From: DATAGZ01 sp036263455
Lineage (GTDB): Bacteria; Pseudomonadota; Alphaproteobacteria; Dongiales; Dongiaceae
Reading direction: 5' to 3'
Assembly: GCA_036263455.1 (NCBI GenBank)
Contig: DATAGZ010000014.1
Location: 1 to 64,000, forward strand
Length of the DNA: 64,000 bases
In this document: piece by piece, positions 27,601-35,636 of the stretch
How the letters are laid out: every line of letters begins with the position of its first letter
Numbering within the stretch: the stretch's first letter is position 1
Made by a program: the position numbers and the translations under genes
Notes under the pieces: generated by a model
Seen by the model: the letters and a program-made list of their open reading frames with translations, nothing else
What the model was told of the DNA's origin: nothing
Database searches by the model: none

Positions 27601-29914
27601 TACCCAAGACCTGCGCTGGTCAACCTACGGTTATGACGGCCATGGCAATCTGAGCTACAGCCAGAACTGGCTGGCGCAAGCAAACGCAACCTCGGCGGCC
27701 ACGGGCTGTGGCACCCTCCTGCCTTCGGGTGGCCACTGGCTCTGCACTCAATTCTCTTATGATGCCTATGGCAACGTAACCGTGCAGGTTGATCCTAACG
27801 GCAATATGTCCCAGATCAGCTACGATAGCACGTATCAGACGTTTCCGACCAAAGCCACGCCGCCAGCGGTACCTAGCGGGGCGAATCTTGCGGTGACGAT
27901 GAGTTACGAGCCGGCCTTCGGATCCCTGACCGAATTGACCGATCCGAACGGTCATAATTATATGACAAGCATTGATAGCTTTGGACGGCTTACCGCCACC
28001 TATGGCCCGAATCCAGCGGGTGGCAACGCCACGCAACTAACGGCGGTCAGCTATGCGGTTCCAACCGGCGGCGCCGGCCTCAGCCAGAACATTGCTATCT
28101 GTGCGAGCTGGCAGGAATGCGCGGGCAACATGCCGCAATCCTGGTATAGCATGAGCAAACTCACCGACGGTTTGGGGCGTCCCTATCGCACGATGGAAAC
28201 GCTTCCCGCTTCCGCCACGCCGCCCGCCGGTCTTTGTGCTCCCGCGCAGAATCAGACCATTCTGAGCGATATCGGCTATGACGAGGCAGGCCGGCTCAAT
28301 AACTGGACAATGCCCTATTTCCAGGGTCAGAGCACAACGAGCGCTTACAGCCTGACCTACGACCCTTATCAGAGGCCGCAGCAATTGGTGGCGCCCGACG
28401 GCACGACCCTATCCCTGGGGTATGATCTGACGAGCTGGCAGTCCATACTGAGCGTCTCCGGGCAGCCGAGCAGCGGCCAGCAGGCCACGACCGCTACCCA
28501 GAAAAGCACCACCCAGCTCGATCCATGGCGGCGCCCCCTGAAAGTGACGGCGCCTGACGGCGGGGTGACTACCTATGTCCGCGATCCCTTGGGCGAGGCG
28601 ACGCAAATCACGGATCCCATTGGCGTGAGGGTCAGCTATACCTGGGACTCACTTGGACGCCTGGTTTCCTATGCCCATCCCGATTTGGGAACGACTACCT
28701 ACGGGTATGACAATAATAGCAATCTGATCAGCCTTACCGATGGATTAGGCCAGACCACCAGCCTGACCTACGATTCTCTCAATCGATTGACCAGCCGCAA
28801 GGTCGCGGCCGCCAATGGCACGGTCGCTCTGTCGGTTACGTATGGCTACGATGCACAAACCAGTGGCGCTTTCACCATTGCCAATGGCCTGGGGCAACTG
28901 ACCTCCGTGACCGATCAGAGCACTACTTATGTTTTCAGCTACGATCCTTATGAACGGCCGCAAAACCAGTGGGTGAGCCTGTCGGGCTATGCCAAGCCGT
29001 TTGCCTTTGCCTGGACCTACGGTCCGCAGAGCCAAGTCACGAGCTTCACTTATCCCGATGGTACGACATTGGCCAACAGCTATGGTCGTGACCAGACACT
29101 CTGCACAGTTGCCTTGTCGCCTGCCGGCAGCACCGGCAGCCAAATCTACGCGAGCTATAGCAATTATACCGCGAGCAAACAGCCGCAGAATGTAAGCTAT
29201 CTCAATGGCGTGACGAGTGCCTATAGCTATGACGCCACGCTTCGTCCACTCAGTCAGGATACGGGGAGCGCGGGTGGTCCGCCCCTGATCGATACCAGCT
29301 ACGTTTGGGGGCAGAACGCGAACAGTCCTGCCGGTCTCCTTACCCAACTCAACGATAAGGCGGCGCAGGGCCAGAGTCAGAGCTTCGGTTATGACCTCAT
29401 GGGTCGATTGACCTCGGCCCAAGGCGCTTATGGCAGTGCCAGTTACGGCTATAACGCGGGAGGGGCGATCACGCGCCAAAATACCACGGCCTTCACTTAT
29501 CCTGCCCAGCCCTCCTATCGTCCCAGCGCCGCGACGAGCACGGCTGCGCCCAATGCCGTGCTGGAGACCTTCAGCTTCGATGCCATCGGCAATCTGGCGA
29601 GCGCGACGCCGGCAACACCCGGTCCGAACGCGCCCTCGCTAGGCTATGTTTTCGATCCGGCCGGGCGGCTGCAATCGGTGACACGCTCGGGCCAAAGCGC
29701 CCCGACGGCCATGAGCTACGATCCCTTCGATCAGCGCCTGTCGAAGACCGATCCCGATGGCACTAAGACCCTCTACGTCGGCCCGAACTATACGCTCACC
29801 GTCCTGCCCAACGGCGATGGGTTGACGACCAAGAGCATTCCGGGCCTGAACGGCGACCCCGTGGCTGAGATCACCGTGCCGTTCGGCGCATCCCAATCGA
29901 GCGGCCAGCAGTAA
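24626..29914 (+). CDS. Secreted SpvB/FG-GAP/Rhs shell protein (TcB-like)
   Basis: The 1,762-residue protein begins with a long signal peptide (cleavage near residue 49, ADPVSAA/GT). Then comes a SpvB-type start (SIPLMVPPGTAGAQPSLGLV, GVAGVGWSLSG, about 75-125). At least five FG-GAP/VCBS repeats follow (GDFNGDGLTD at about residues 371, 425, 478, 585; DVNGDGKSDL at 638), and from about 930 to the end many Rhs/YD repeats (YTYDGYGNLLS, YTWDSLGRLVS, YDLMGRLTS). It stops without the usual Rhs core and tip; these are encoded by the next gene 10 bp downstream. SpvB plus propeller plus Rhs resembles TcB of Tc toxins and full-length Rhs exotoxins. It probably forms a hollow shell around the partner's C-terminus. 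Confidence 0.85.
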   Translation: MLMASFRTAFSSRFATWMKRKPAWKRVGLQEAWLALALACSLADPVSAAGTVETVAGGTHASFAVSRDGAATYSIPLMVPPGTAGAQPSLGLVYNSLQGDGVAGVGWSLSGTGTITRCNATQAIDGFVGGVNYNADDRFCLDGRRLVQVSSAGEFRTVVDSYVKITAPGGMQACGSGPCSFLVQNPDGSSEEFGASTDSRILAQNRTDGSVATWAITSRTDANGNSIAFTYDTSQLAQTGAYYLSSINYTANATAPSPLQAGRSVLFGYAAAPGYATQYSNGGAFSWKQVLSSVTTQVNGNTVKIYNLAYETGATTGHKRISSITECDGNGQCLAPTSFTYEDEGASPGQFTAETPTALGSGANSSTQQIAGDFNGDGLTDLILLAPSGTMTQATLYLRTSNGFKAMPLGGLGTWYNQSTLLTGDFNGDGVTDLAQIYKSGTMAMVRGYLSTSNGLTPANWKQPLGPWPNQGLFTTGDFNGDGLVDLASIAPQNNNLAITSFQSTGSGFTTVAWQGLNLPWEGGFLLPGNYTSNPVTSIAYVRPSNGSLAIDVIALNGSQAVTSHWVPAGSAGNWVEDPVFLAGDFNGDGLSDIGFAYPDQGQISFNAFLSSGTSFQNTPLGQRIQSLNNLGQIYAADVNGDGKSDLVISSSAAGNMAFTVWENRPSPSGLSLVNPGLALSIPGSFTNNNFMIGNFSGLGYSDVLQLSNSAGSLSASAYVLEPYEPHAGKPAGLPDMLAQVEDGLGVTTMYNYAPLTNVLGPVYTRGSGATYPLQDVQNSTYVVAAQTVSDGLQHSYKLSYTYSDARIDVANWGWLGFGSVKTINAAAGITEERSYAQNFPFIGQVTGRLVEAAQNSEPLQEVQVKLACETGTGTASALAKGCQQLSQTSASGQPQYFKNVFQVVATTSLEQLYQEGTSSPASSITHTYTYDGYGNLLSRSDQAVAASGTSALQYCQAIGNNDSNGAWRLGLVTNAKTTSASSCSNMTSWDATQDLRWSTYGYDGHGNLSYSQNWLAQANATSAATGCGTLLPSGGHWLCTQFSYDAYGNVTVQVDPNGNMSQISYDSTYQTFPTKATPPAVPSGANLAVTMSYEPAFGSLTELTDPNGHNYMTSIDSFGRLTATYGPNPAGGNATQLTAVSYAVPTGGAGLSQNIAICASWQECAGNMPQSWYSMSKLTDGLGRPYRTMETLPASATPPAGLCAPAQNQTILSDIGYDEAGRLNNWTMPYFQGQSTTSAYSLTYDPYQRPQQLVAPDGTTLSLGYDLTSWQSILSVSGQPSSGQQATTATQKSTTQLDPWRRPLKVTAPDGGVTTYVRDPLGEATQITDPIGVRVSYTWDSLGRLVSYAHPDLGTTTYGYDNNSNLISLTDGLGQTTSLTYDSLNRLTSRKVAAANGTVALSVTYGYDAQTSGAFTIANGLGQLTSVTDQSTTYVFSYDPYERPQNQWVSLSGYAKPFAFAWTYGPQSQVTSFTYPDGTTLANSYGRDQTLCTVALSPAGSTGSQIYASYSNYTASKQPQNVSYLNGVTSAYSYDATLRPLSQDTGSAGGPPLIDTSYVWGQNANSPAGLLTQLNDKAAQGQSQSFGYDLMGRLTSAQGAYGSASYGYNAGGAITRQNTTAFTYPAQPSYRPSAATSTAAPNAVLETFSFDAIGNLASATPATPGPNAPSLGYVFDPAGRLQSVTRSGQSAPTAMSYDPFDQRLSKTDPDGTKTLYVGPNYTLTVLPNGDGLTTKSIPGLNGDPVAEITVPFGASQSSGQQ

Positions 29915-29924
29915 GGAGGAGACC

Positions 29925-31655
29925 ATGAGCATATTGCGCACAATCCGTAGCTGGCCCACCGCCACGCGCGTGTCGGTGGTTGGTCTGGCGACGAACCTGG
30001 CGCTTACCCCTATAGGAGTAGCGCATGCCGAACTGGCCCCCGGCGCCAACGGCGCCGGCGTTCCGGTTGCCGGCCAGACCCGTTTTTTCCACCGCGACCA
30101 AGTCAACAGCGTGGTCGTGGTCACGGACGAAAATGGCCAGGAATCGGCCCGCTTGGTCCAGACCCCCTACGGGGTGCTCAATATCCAGGCCAGCAGCGGG
30201 ACCGATGATTTCCGGCCAAAATTCGGTGGCAAGGAACGCGACGAGCAATCCACCAATGGCGCGCTCAGCGCGCCCGCGACGGATCTCTCCTATTTCGGGG
30301 CACGCTATTATGCTCCTGCTTTCGGCCGGTTCATCTCGCCCGATCCACTCCTCGGTTCAACCAATCCCTATCATTACGTTCTGGACAATCCCGTTTCCCT
30401 GACCGATCCCACGGGCATGTTGCAAAAACCATCTTCTGACGAAAATGACGAAGATGAAGAACAGGAGATGAATGATTCCAGAAGTACAGAGTTCAGCGAT
30501 AATGACTCGCTTGACTCTTCTACGGATGATTTTCTAAAGGAAATTCCGAAAACCGATGCCGGCCTACCGGGTAGCGAACTTGCTCTTGGAGCGGCAGATT
30601 GGGCCTTGTTGGCGGTAGCGGCAGTGGCGACTGCCATTGATATTTTCAAAACCTTAGATCGGGGTGGCCCCGCGGGAATACCCGCCGCGCCGTCGCCCAA
30701 TCCGGGAACGGGCTTTACTGCACCCATCATTCCTGGTTCCTGGGCCAATGCGGGATCGAGCCGTGTCACTCAGGCTCTCAATGTCTCAGCTGCTCCTTAT
30801 GCCGCACCGTCGGAAACGGTGCCGGATCTCAGGAATTCTCTATCCGAGGCTTCGTTTTTGCCGGCCGGCAGCTTCGCCGCGACGAATATTCAAGATCTCG
30901 GCTTGCAGTCCGACCTCGATGTTTGCCCGCCCACGGTCGGATCGTCCTTTGCCGCCGGTACTCAGGTGAAGACACCGGACGGGCAAAAAGCGATCGAGGC
31001 ATTGCATGTAGGCGACCTTGTCCTGGCTTTTACCGAGGAAGGCCAGCCTACTAAAGCCAAGGTGACGTCTCTTTTCAGCCGCACCGCGCCCCAGACTCTG
31101 GTGCTGAAGCTCGCCGACGGGACCGACCTCACCGTCACACCCCAGCATCCATTCCTTACCGCCAAAGGATGGAAAGCGGCGGCGGATCTTCGTCCTGGCG
31201 AAGAACTCGTCCGATTACAAGGCGGGACAATGGCGCTTCGCGCTAGCACGCAAAGTTCCGCCGCGCGCGTCTTCGATATCGAGGTGACGCCGCACCACAC
31301 CTATGCGGTGACCAAATCGGGGCTGGTGGCGCATAACATCTTCAACTCCTGCTGGAGATCCTTTGTAGCAGGGGTACGCCGGTTCGAACCCATCAATGCG
31401 CGTATAATGATGCGCCTTCCGTATCTTATACAACCATCTACAAAAGACTTAGTTAAAAGCTCGACATCTGGACTCGATGCCATTAAAACATCGATCAAAT
31501 ATGCGAATTTTAGGCTACGTGGCGGTGTTGGAAGCTATTCTCTCATCTCTCTATACGGTCTTTTATCCCTGTACGGGTATTACAACTTTTATCAAAGCTA
31601 TCCAGAAAAACTTGAGAAGTTCAATCGTTTCTTCAATAAAGCGAGTAGTGAGTGA
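29925..31655 (+). CDS. Secreted Rhs-core protein with Hint domain and C-terminal tip
   Basis: The 576-residue protein completes the preceding Rhs gene but has its own ribosome site (AAGGAGGA) and signal peptide (about residues 1-36, ending GVAHA/E). Residues 45-165 are the Rhs core (FFHRDQVNSVVVVTDENGQ, FGARYYAPAFGRFISPDP, DNPVSLTDPTG). An acidic linker and an Ala/Pro-rich region follow. Then there is a Hint (intein-like) domain at about 341-471, from SFAAGTQVKTPDG with LHVGDLVLAF and TVTPQHPFLTAKGW, to TPHHTYAV and VAHN. Its first residue is Ser where Cys is usual. The last 105 residues (AT-rich, with GVGSYSLISLYGLLSLYGYY) are the presumed effector, released by Hint cleavage. No immunity gene is obvious downstream. 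Confidence 0.8.
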   Translation: MSILRTIRSWPTATRVSVVGLATNLALTPIGVAHAELAPGANGAGVPVAGQTRFFHRDQVNSVVVVTDENGQESARLVQTPYGVLNIQASSGTDDFRPKFGGKERDEQSTNGALSAPATDLSYFGARYYAPAFGRFISPDPLLGSTNPYHYVLDNPVSLTDPTGMLQKPSSDENDEDEEQEMNDSRSTEFSDNDSLDSSTDDFLKEIPKTDAGLPGSELALGAADWALLAVAAVATAIDIFKTLDRGGPAGIPAAPSPNPGTGFTAPIIPGSWANAGSSRVTQALNVSAAPYAAPSETVPDLRNSLSEASFLPAGSFAATNIQDLGLQSDLDVCPPTVGSSFAAGTQVKTPDGQKAIEALHVGDLVLAFTEEGQPTKAKVTSLFSRTAPQTLVLKLADGTDLTVTPQHPFLTAKGWKAAADLRPGEELVRLQGGTMALRASTQSSAARVFDIEVTPHHTYAVTKSGLVAHNIFNSCWRSFVAGVRRFEPINARIMMRLPYLIQPSTKDLVKSSTSGLDAIKTSIKYANFRLRGGVGSYSLISLYGLLSLYGYYNFYQSYPEKLEKFNRFFNKASSE

Positions 31656-32412
31656 TACTTGCTATTTGGCAGACTGTATTATTTAAGCAAAAGAGGTACT
31701 AGGTATTACAAAGCATATAAGTGGCTTTGCACGGTGAATGCGAATCAGCGGAACTTGGCGATAATCCACAAGGGATATCTGCATAGATGGGATAGAGTAT
31801 TCGCCTCGTACCGATATTGTCCTAGCATGGAGGCGTTTGACAAATCCTGCCGCTTCGATCGATTAGTTCCCATCTTGCGGCCACGATCGAGTCCTAAGTA
31901 TTGTCAGCGGCCACCAGAGCTAGGAAGAATGATTGCAGGCTAGCTATCGTTGATTGAGCCATCCGAGACTCAGCCCACCGCGCAAGGGACGCTGCCCAAC
32001 GATGCCCAGTACTCTGGGTTATTGAAAACGCAGTGATGCCCACAGTTTCCCTTCAATAGAGGTGATAAAATTTATAGAATCCCCTGTTCGGTAACCTTGA
32101 TGCATGATCGATCATCCTGTGGCGTTCAAGCGACAGGAATGCGCCAACTACCTCAGGATATTTCAGTCTAAACTCAACAGGCTCTAGATGTCAGGATCAT
32201 CCCGCTCAAACGGTAAAAACCGCTCGATAGGGCAAAGAATGGATTAAGGAAGGTCGCTGGCGATACCTCCGTTATGTAAAGTTCGAAAGGGAATTACGGC
32301 GAGCGATATGGGGAATGTAGAGACCAAGGCCACACCGAAATGGCGCGTAAGCTTTGTGCGGCAAAGAACGATCCGACTCTTTAAGCACCCATAAAGCATC
32401 TTAAAGCACACG
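31656..32412. other. 757-bp region without a supported gene
   Basis: AT-rich sequence continues from the Rhs tip to about 31800. A TTG-started frame (31659-31943) lacks a ribosome site and loses protein-like composition halfway. A short frame at 32104 (MIDHPVAFKRQECANYLRIF) vaguely recalls IS630-type transposase ends but is too short to call. This stretch ends at the 3' end of tRNA-Asn and looks like island-border debris. Confidence 0.4.
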
Positions 32413-32488
32413 TGGCTCCCCGGGCCGGATTCGAACCAGCGACACAGTGGTTAACAGCCACTTGCTCTACCGACTGAGCTACCGGGGA
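32413..32488 (-). tRNA. tRNA-Asn (GTT)
   Basis: Reading the minus strand, TCCCCGG pairs with CCGGGGA, followed by discriminator G and encoded CCA. The D arm (GTAGCTCAGTCGGTAGAGC) and T arm (GGTTCGAATCC) are canonical. The anticodon stem AGTGG/CCACT encloses CTGTTAA, anticodon GTT. Its first 10 bases overlap the end of trpF. Its 3' end faces the accessory region. Confidence 0.97.
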
Positions 32489-33171
32489 TCGCCGCGTCGG
32501 GTTATAGCAAAAGAATGGGCTGATGCAAGGGATAAATCCCTGGCACACGCGAGGAAGGCCCGGATCTTCTCGGGGTCCTTGATTCCGGGGGCGCTTTCAA
32601 CTCCCGAGGAAACGTCGACAGCTCGCGCCCCGCTCTGCCGCACCGCCTCTCCGATATTATTGGGATCGAGCCCTCCCGCCAGCATCCAAGGCACGGCCGG
32701 GAAAAAATTCCCGAGCAGCGACCAGTCAAACGAACGGGCATTGCCGCCTGGCCTGGTATCGCTGGGCCGGGGCCGAGCATCGAGCAGGAGCCAGTCGGCG
32801 ACAGACGCATAGGTGCGGGCTCGATCGAGATCGGCTGTCTCGGCGACCCCTACTGCTTTCATAATAGGAAGCGCAAAGCGCGCGCGCAGCGCCGCTACCC
32901 GCTCGGGCGGTTCCTGGCCGTGAAGCTGGATCATGTCGATCGGGCAATGGGCGAGCACATCGGCGATGTCCGTATCGGCAGGATCGACGAAGAGACCGAC
33001 GCGGCGAACGTGCGTGGGAGCCCGGGCCATGAGCGCGCCCGCCGCGGGAGGCTCGATAAAGCGCGGGCTGGCGGAAAAGAAGACGAAGCCGAGAAAATCG
33101 GCGCCATGGCGGGCCGCGGCGTCGAGGGAAGCCGTGTCGCGCAGGCCACAGATCTTGACCTTGACGTTCAC
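32479..33171 (-). CDS. trpF: Phosphoribosylanthranilate isomerase
   Basis: TrpF converts phosphoribosylanthranilate to CdRP, the third step of tryptophan synthesis. The 230-residue TIM-barrel protein shows VKICGLRD (catalytic Cys), GADFLGFVFFSASPRFI, VGLFVD, IDMIQLHGQE, WLLLDARP, MLAGGLDPNNI and AVDVSSGVES. Start GTG 33171 overlaps the upstream stop (GTGA) and gives the family N-terminus. The stop TAG (32481-32479) is made by the TAG of the tRNA-Asn D-arm region, so the coding sequence runs 10 bases into the tRNA. trpB and trpA, usual neighbours in alphaproteobacteria, do not follow. Confidence 0.95.
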   Translation of the reverse strand: MNVKVKICGLRDTASLDAAARHGADFLGFVFFSASPRFIEPPAAGALMARAPTHVRRVGLFVDPADTDIADVLAHCPIDMIQLHGQEPPERVAALRARFALPIMKAVGVAETADLDRARTYASVADWLLLDARPRPSDTRPGGNARSFDWSLLGNFFPAVPWMLAGGLDPNNIGEAVRQSGARAVDVSSGVESAPGIKDPEKIRAFLACARDLSLASAHSFAITRRGDPR

Positions 33172-33935
33172 GCGGTGACCTCGACGCTGGCGGCTGCGCC
33201 AAAGAAGAAGAAAAGCACATCGGCGATCAAGGCAAGGCGCAGCAGATCGAGCACAATCAGAAGGAAGGCGCTTGCCCAGGGCGCGAGATCGGCACCATGT
33301 CCGTAGACCAGGATATTGGCCAAGGCCAACTGCAGAAGGCCCAAGGGGACTTGCACCAGCAATGTCAGGATAATCAGCCGCGGCGTCACTGGCCTCGCTA
33401 ACCTTATGGCCTGCCGCAACGGCAATGGACGCTGCAGCGCCAAGGCAACGAAATAAAAGGAACAGGAGGCGCTGGCGTAGAGAATCACGACGATACCGAT
33501 GGCGAAGGGCACCGCCGCGCCAAAAAGGGGCGCCAAAACCGAAAGGAGTAGATCGAGCAGCAGCGATAGCAGGAGGGCGAAGCTCAGCGCGGCGAAGACG
33601 AAGCGCCAGAAAGCCCAGGGCAAGCGCAGACCTAGAAAACCAATGTCTCTCGCAAGGAAGGCGCGCAGGTGCAGCCAGTTGCGCATGAAGAGGGCAATAC
33701 AGAACAGATACCCGAGACCTACCGCGAGAAAGAGCGGCGCGGCGCGGGAGATGCTTTCGAGGTCCCCGCCCTTCGCCACGATATCCATGAAACCGCTGCG
33801 TTCGATGAGAAGCTGTATGATCAACAATATGCCCGCCGGTACGAGAGCGAGCCGCAGGAAATCGTCGCGGGCGCGCCACAAGCCCCGGTACAGCGCGGCG
33901 ATCGTCGTTAAAAGATGGGTGGCGGCTTTTTTCAT
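33168..33935 (-). CDS. Polytopic membrane protein between pyrF and trpF
   Basis: The 255-residue protein is about half hydrophobic with roughly six membrane segments (LALVPAGILLIIQLLI, APLFLAVGLGYLFCIALFM, FVFAALSFALLLSLLLDLLL, then VPFAIGIVVILYASASCSFY, LIILTLLVQVPLGLLQLALA, and FLLIVLDLLRLALIADVLFF). ATG 33935 overlaps the pyrF stop by four bases (ATGA), and its own stop overlaps the trpF GTG, so the three genes are translationally coupled. No family recognised. Many alphaproteobacteria carry the short lapA gene here; this protein is larger and different. Confidence 0.7.
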   Translation of the reverse strand: MKKAATHLLTTIAALYRGLWRARDDFLRLALVPAGILLIIQLLIERSGFMDIVAKGGDLESISRAAPLFLAVGLGYLFCIALFMRNWLHLRAFLARDIGFLGLRLPWAFWRFVFAALSFALLLSLLLDLLLSVLAPLFGAAVPFAIGIVVILYASASCSFYFVALALQRPLPLRQAIRLARPVTPRLIILTLLVQVPLGLLQLALANILVYGHGADLAPWASAFLLIVLDLLRLALIADVLFFFFGAAASVEVTA

Positions 33936-34645
33936 GCCATCCCGCTCTTGAGTGCGCGGAGCGCCGCCGATACATCCTCCGCCTGGGTAACCGCCCGGCC
34001 GACAACCAGGATGTCGGCTCCCCGCCGTCGGGCTTCGCCCGCATCGAGGGTGCGCCGCTGATCGTCGGCAGTCTCGGTCGCCCGGATACCTGGTACCGCC
34101 AGGATCATGCCTTGACCCATCGCTTGGCGGAGGGGGTGCAATTCGTGACCGGAACAGACCAGCCCGTCGAGTCCCGCTTCGCGGGCCAACGATCCAAGCT
34201 GGAGGACTTCCTCGGAAACCGAATTTGTAATGCCCAGGATGGGAAGGTCTTGGGCATCGTGGCTGGTGAGCAGGGTCACGCCCAGTAACTTTGGCGGCGC
34301 TATACCCAGCGCTGCGCAGGCGCTCAGCATCGCATCGCGTCCCTGGCGTAGCATTGCCCCCCCGCCGAGGCAATGCAGCGTCATATAGGCGGGCGCGAGG
34401 GCGAGAAGGGCGCGCAATGCTCCCGCGACGGTATTGGGTATATCGTGGAGCTTGAGGTCCAGGAACAAAGGGAGGCCGACTTCTTCCTTGAGGGCTCTTA
34501 TCCCTTGGGGGCCGTGGGCGCAAAAGAATTCCAGACCGAGCTTGAGCCCGTCGGCGAGTGCCGATGCCGATGTGGCCAAGTGTCGCGCGCGGGCGAAATC
34601 GGCGGTATCGATCGCGACGAAAATTTGTCCTCTGCCAGCTTGCAT
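33932..34645 (-). CDS. pyrF: Orotidine 5'-phosphate decarboxylase
   Basis: PyrF makes UMP from OMP, the last step of pyrimidine synthesis. The 237-residue protein has the family signatures IFVAIDTADFARA, LADGLKLGLEFF, LFLDLKLHDIPNTVAGA (catalytic Lys/Asp network), MTLHCLGGGAML, LLGVTLLTS and ILAVPGIRATE, ILVVGRAVTQAED. ATG 34645 gives the normal N-terminus. It is the first gene of the coupled pyrF-membrane protein-trpF group. Confidence 0.96.
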   Translation of the reverse strand: MQAGRGQIFVAIDTADFARARHLATSASALADGLKLGLEFFCAHGPQGIRALKEEVGLPLFLDLKLHDIPNTVAGALRALLALAPAYMTLHCLGGGAMLRQGRDAMLSACAALGIAPPKLLGVTLLTSHDAQDLPILGITNSVSEEVLQLGSLAREAGLDGLVCSGHELHPLRQAMGQGMILAVPGIRATETADDQRRTLDAGEARRRGADILVVGRAVTQAEDVSAALRALKSGMA

Positions 34646-34762
34646 GGTTTCTTGTAGCCCGCCTCTTTATAACTTGCCAGAGCTTGGACAAGCGACATGG
34701 CTCGATCGGGTCCGCGAAGCAAGATGCTTCATTTTAGTAAAGACCTGCTCTAAGCTTAGCCG

Positions 34763-35518
34763 ATGCGATTTGCGACCCTTACTCTCTTGGTCCTGCTTAC
34801 CGGTTGCGTCTCCACGCCGCCTATTCCAAAAACGCCGCTTTCCACCTGGACGGCCGCCGTGGGTCAGATCGTGGCAGAGCAGGATGGCGTCGCCTGTACA
34901 GCCAGTTTGATCGCACCCGACGTTATTCTTTCCGCGGCACATTGCGCCTTCCACCAGGGCATGAAAATCCCCGCGACGCATTGGCGCTTCACGCCCAATT
35001 ACGGGCTCACGCCCGCATTGCCTTCGGTGGCCGTGCTGTCCTACCGCGCCTACGGTCAATTCAAAGGCGATGATAAGGATTTCTCCGACACCGGCGGTGA
35101 TTGGCTGATCATGCAGATTGAACCCATTTCTTATGTCGTCCCGCTCGCCGTGGCTGCCCTGGACCGCCCGGCAATTGCGGCACGGCTGTCTCAGGGTGAC
35201 GACATCGCCTATGCCGGCTACGGTATTTATGGGGTAACGTCGGGATGGCGCCAGCAGGTCCGCACGCATTGCCATGTCATCGACGATAAAAGGGTCGAAG
35301 AATATTATGGCCCGGGCGCGATCGCCACGGATTGTCGTGTCATCACTGGCGATAGCGGAGGACCGATCATGCTGGTTGGCCAGGATGGCCGCCGCCGTGT
35401 CGTCATCGGCGTCGTTTCCAGCTTCGGGGGCAACCAGCGCCACCCGATTAGCGTAGGCGTGCTCAGCACGAATTTTGCCAGCCATGTAATATTCCCGGCG
35501 AGCGCCGCCGGCCCCTAG
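34763..35518 (+). CDS. Trypsin-like serine protease lipoprotein 1
   Basis: The 251-residue protein has a lipoprotein signal (MRFATLTLLVLLTGC; lipobox LTGC, Cys 15), so it is anchored in the outer envelope facing the periplasm or exterior. The S1 fold is marked by SAAHCAF (His), DWLIMQI (Asp) and ITGDSGGPIML (Ser). A Cys pair spans RTHCH and TDCRV. A related gene follows 118 bp downstream, suggesting duplication. Substrate unknown. Confidence 0.85.
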   Translation: MRFATLTLLVLLTGCVSTPPIPKTPLSTWTAAVGQIVAEQDGVACTASLIAPDVILSAAHCAFHQGMKIPATHWRFTPNYGLTPALPSVAVLSYRAYGQFKGDDKDFSDTGGDWLIMQIEPISYVVPLAVAALDRPAIAARLSQGDDIAYAGYGIYGVTSGWRQQVRTHCHVIDDKRVEEYYGPGAIATDCRVITGDSGGPIMLVGQDGRRRVVIGVVSSFGGNQRHPISVGVLSTNFASHVIFPASAAGP

Positions 35519-35636
35519 ACTGAATCAGCCGAAGGGAGCGAGTGCGTCTCTGCCCTGTTAGCCCAGGGAGGTCGGCGGAGCGATGGCGGACGGTCACGCG
35601 AATTTGGCGGTACAGGCGACGCGCTGGGGCGCGATC

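Noticed and set aside
31659..31943. TTG-started 94-codon frame after the Hint/tip gene, considered as immunity gene
   Set aside because: No ribosome site, no signal or membrane segment, and the second half has random-like composition.
32104..32187. Short frame resembling the end of an IS630-type transposase
   Set aside because: Only 27 codons with weak similarity and no inverted repeats.
32479..34044. 521-codon frame covering trpF and upstream
   Set aside because: Only the last 230 codons are TrpF; the rest is antiparallel reading through the membrane protein gene in another frame.
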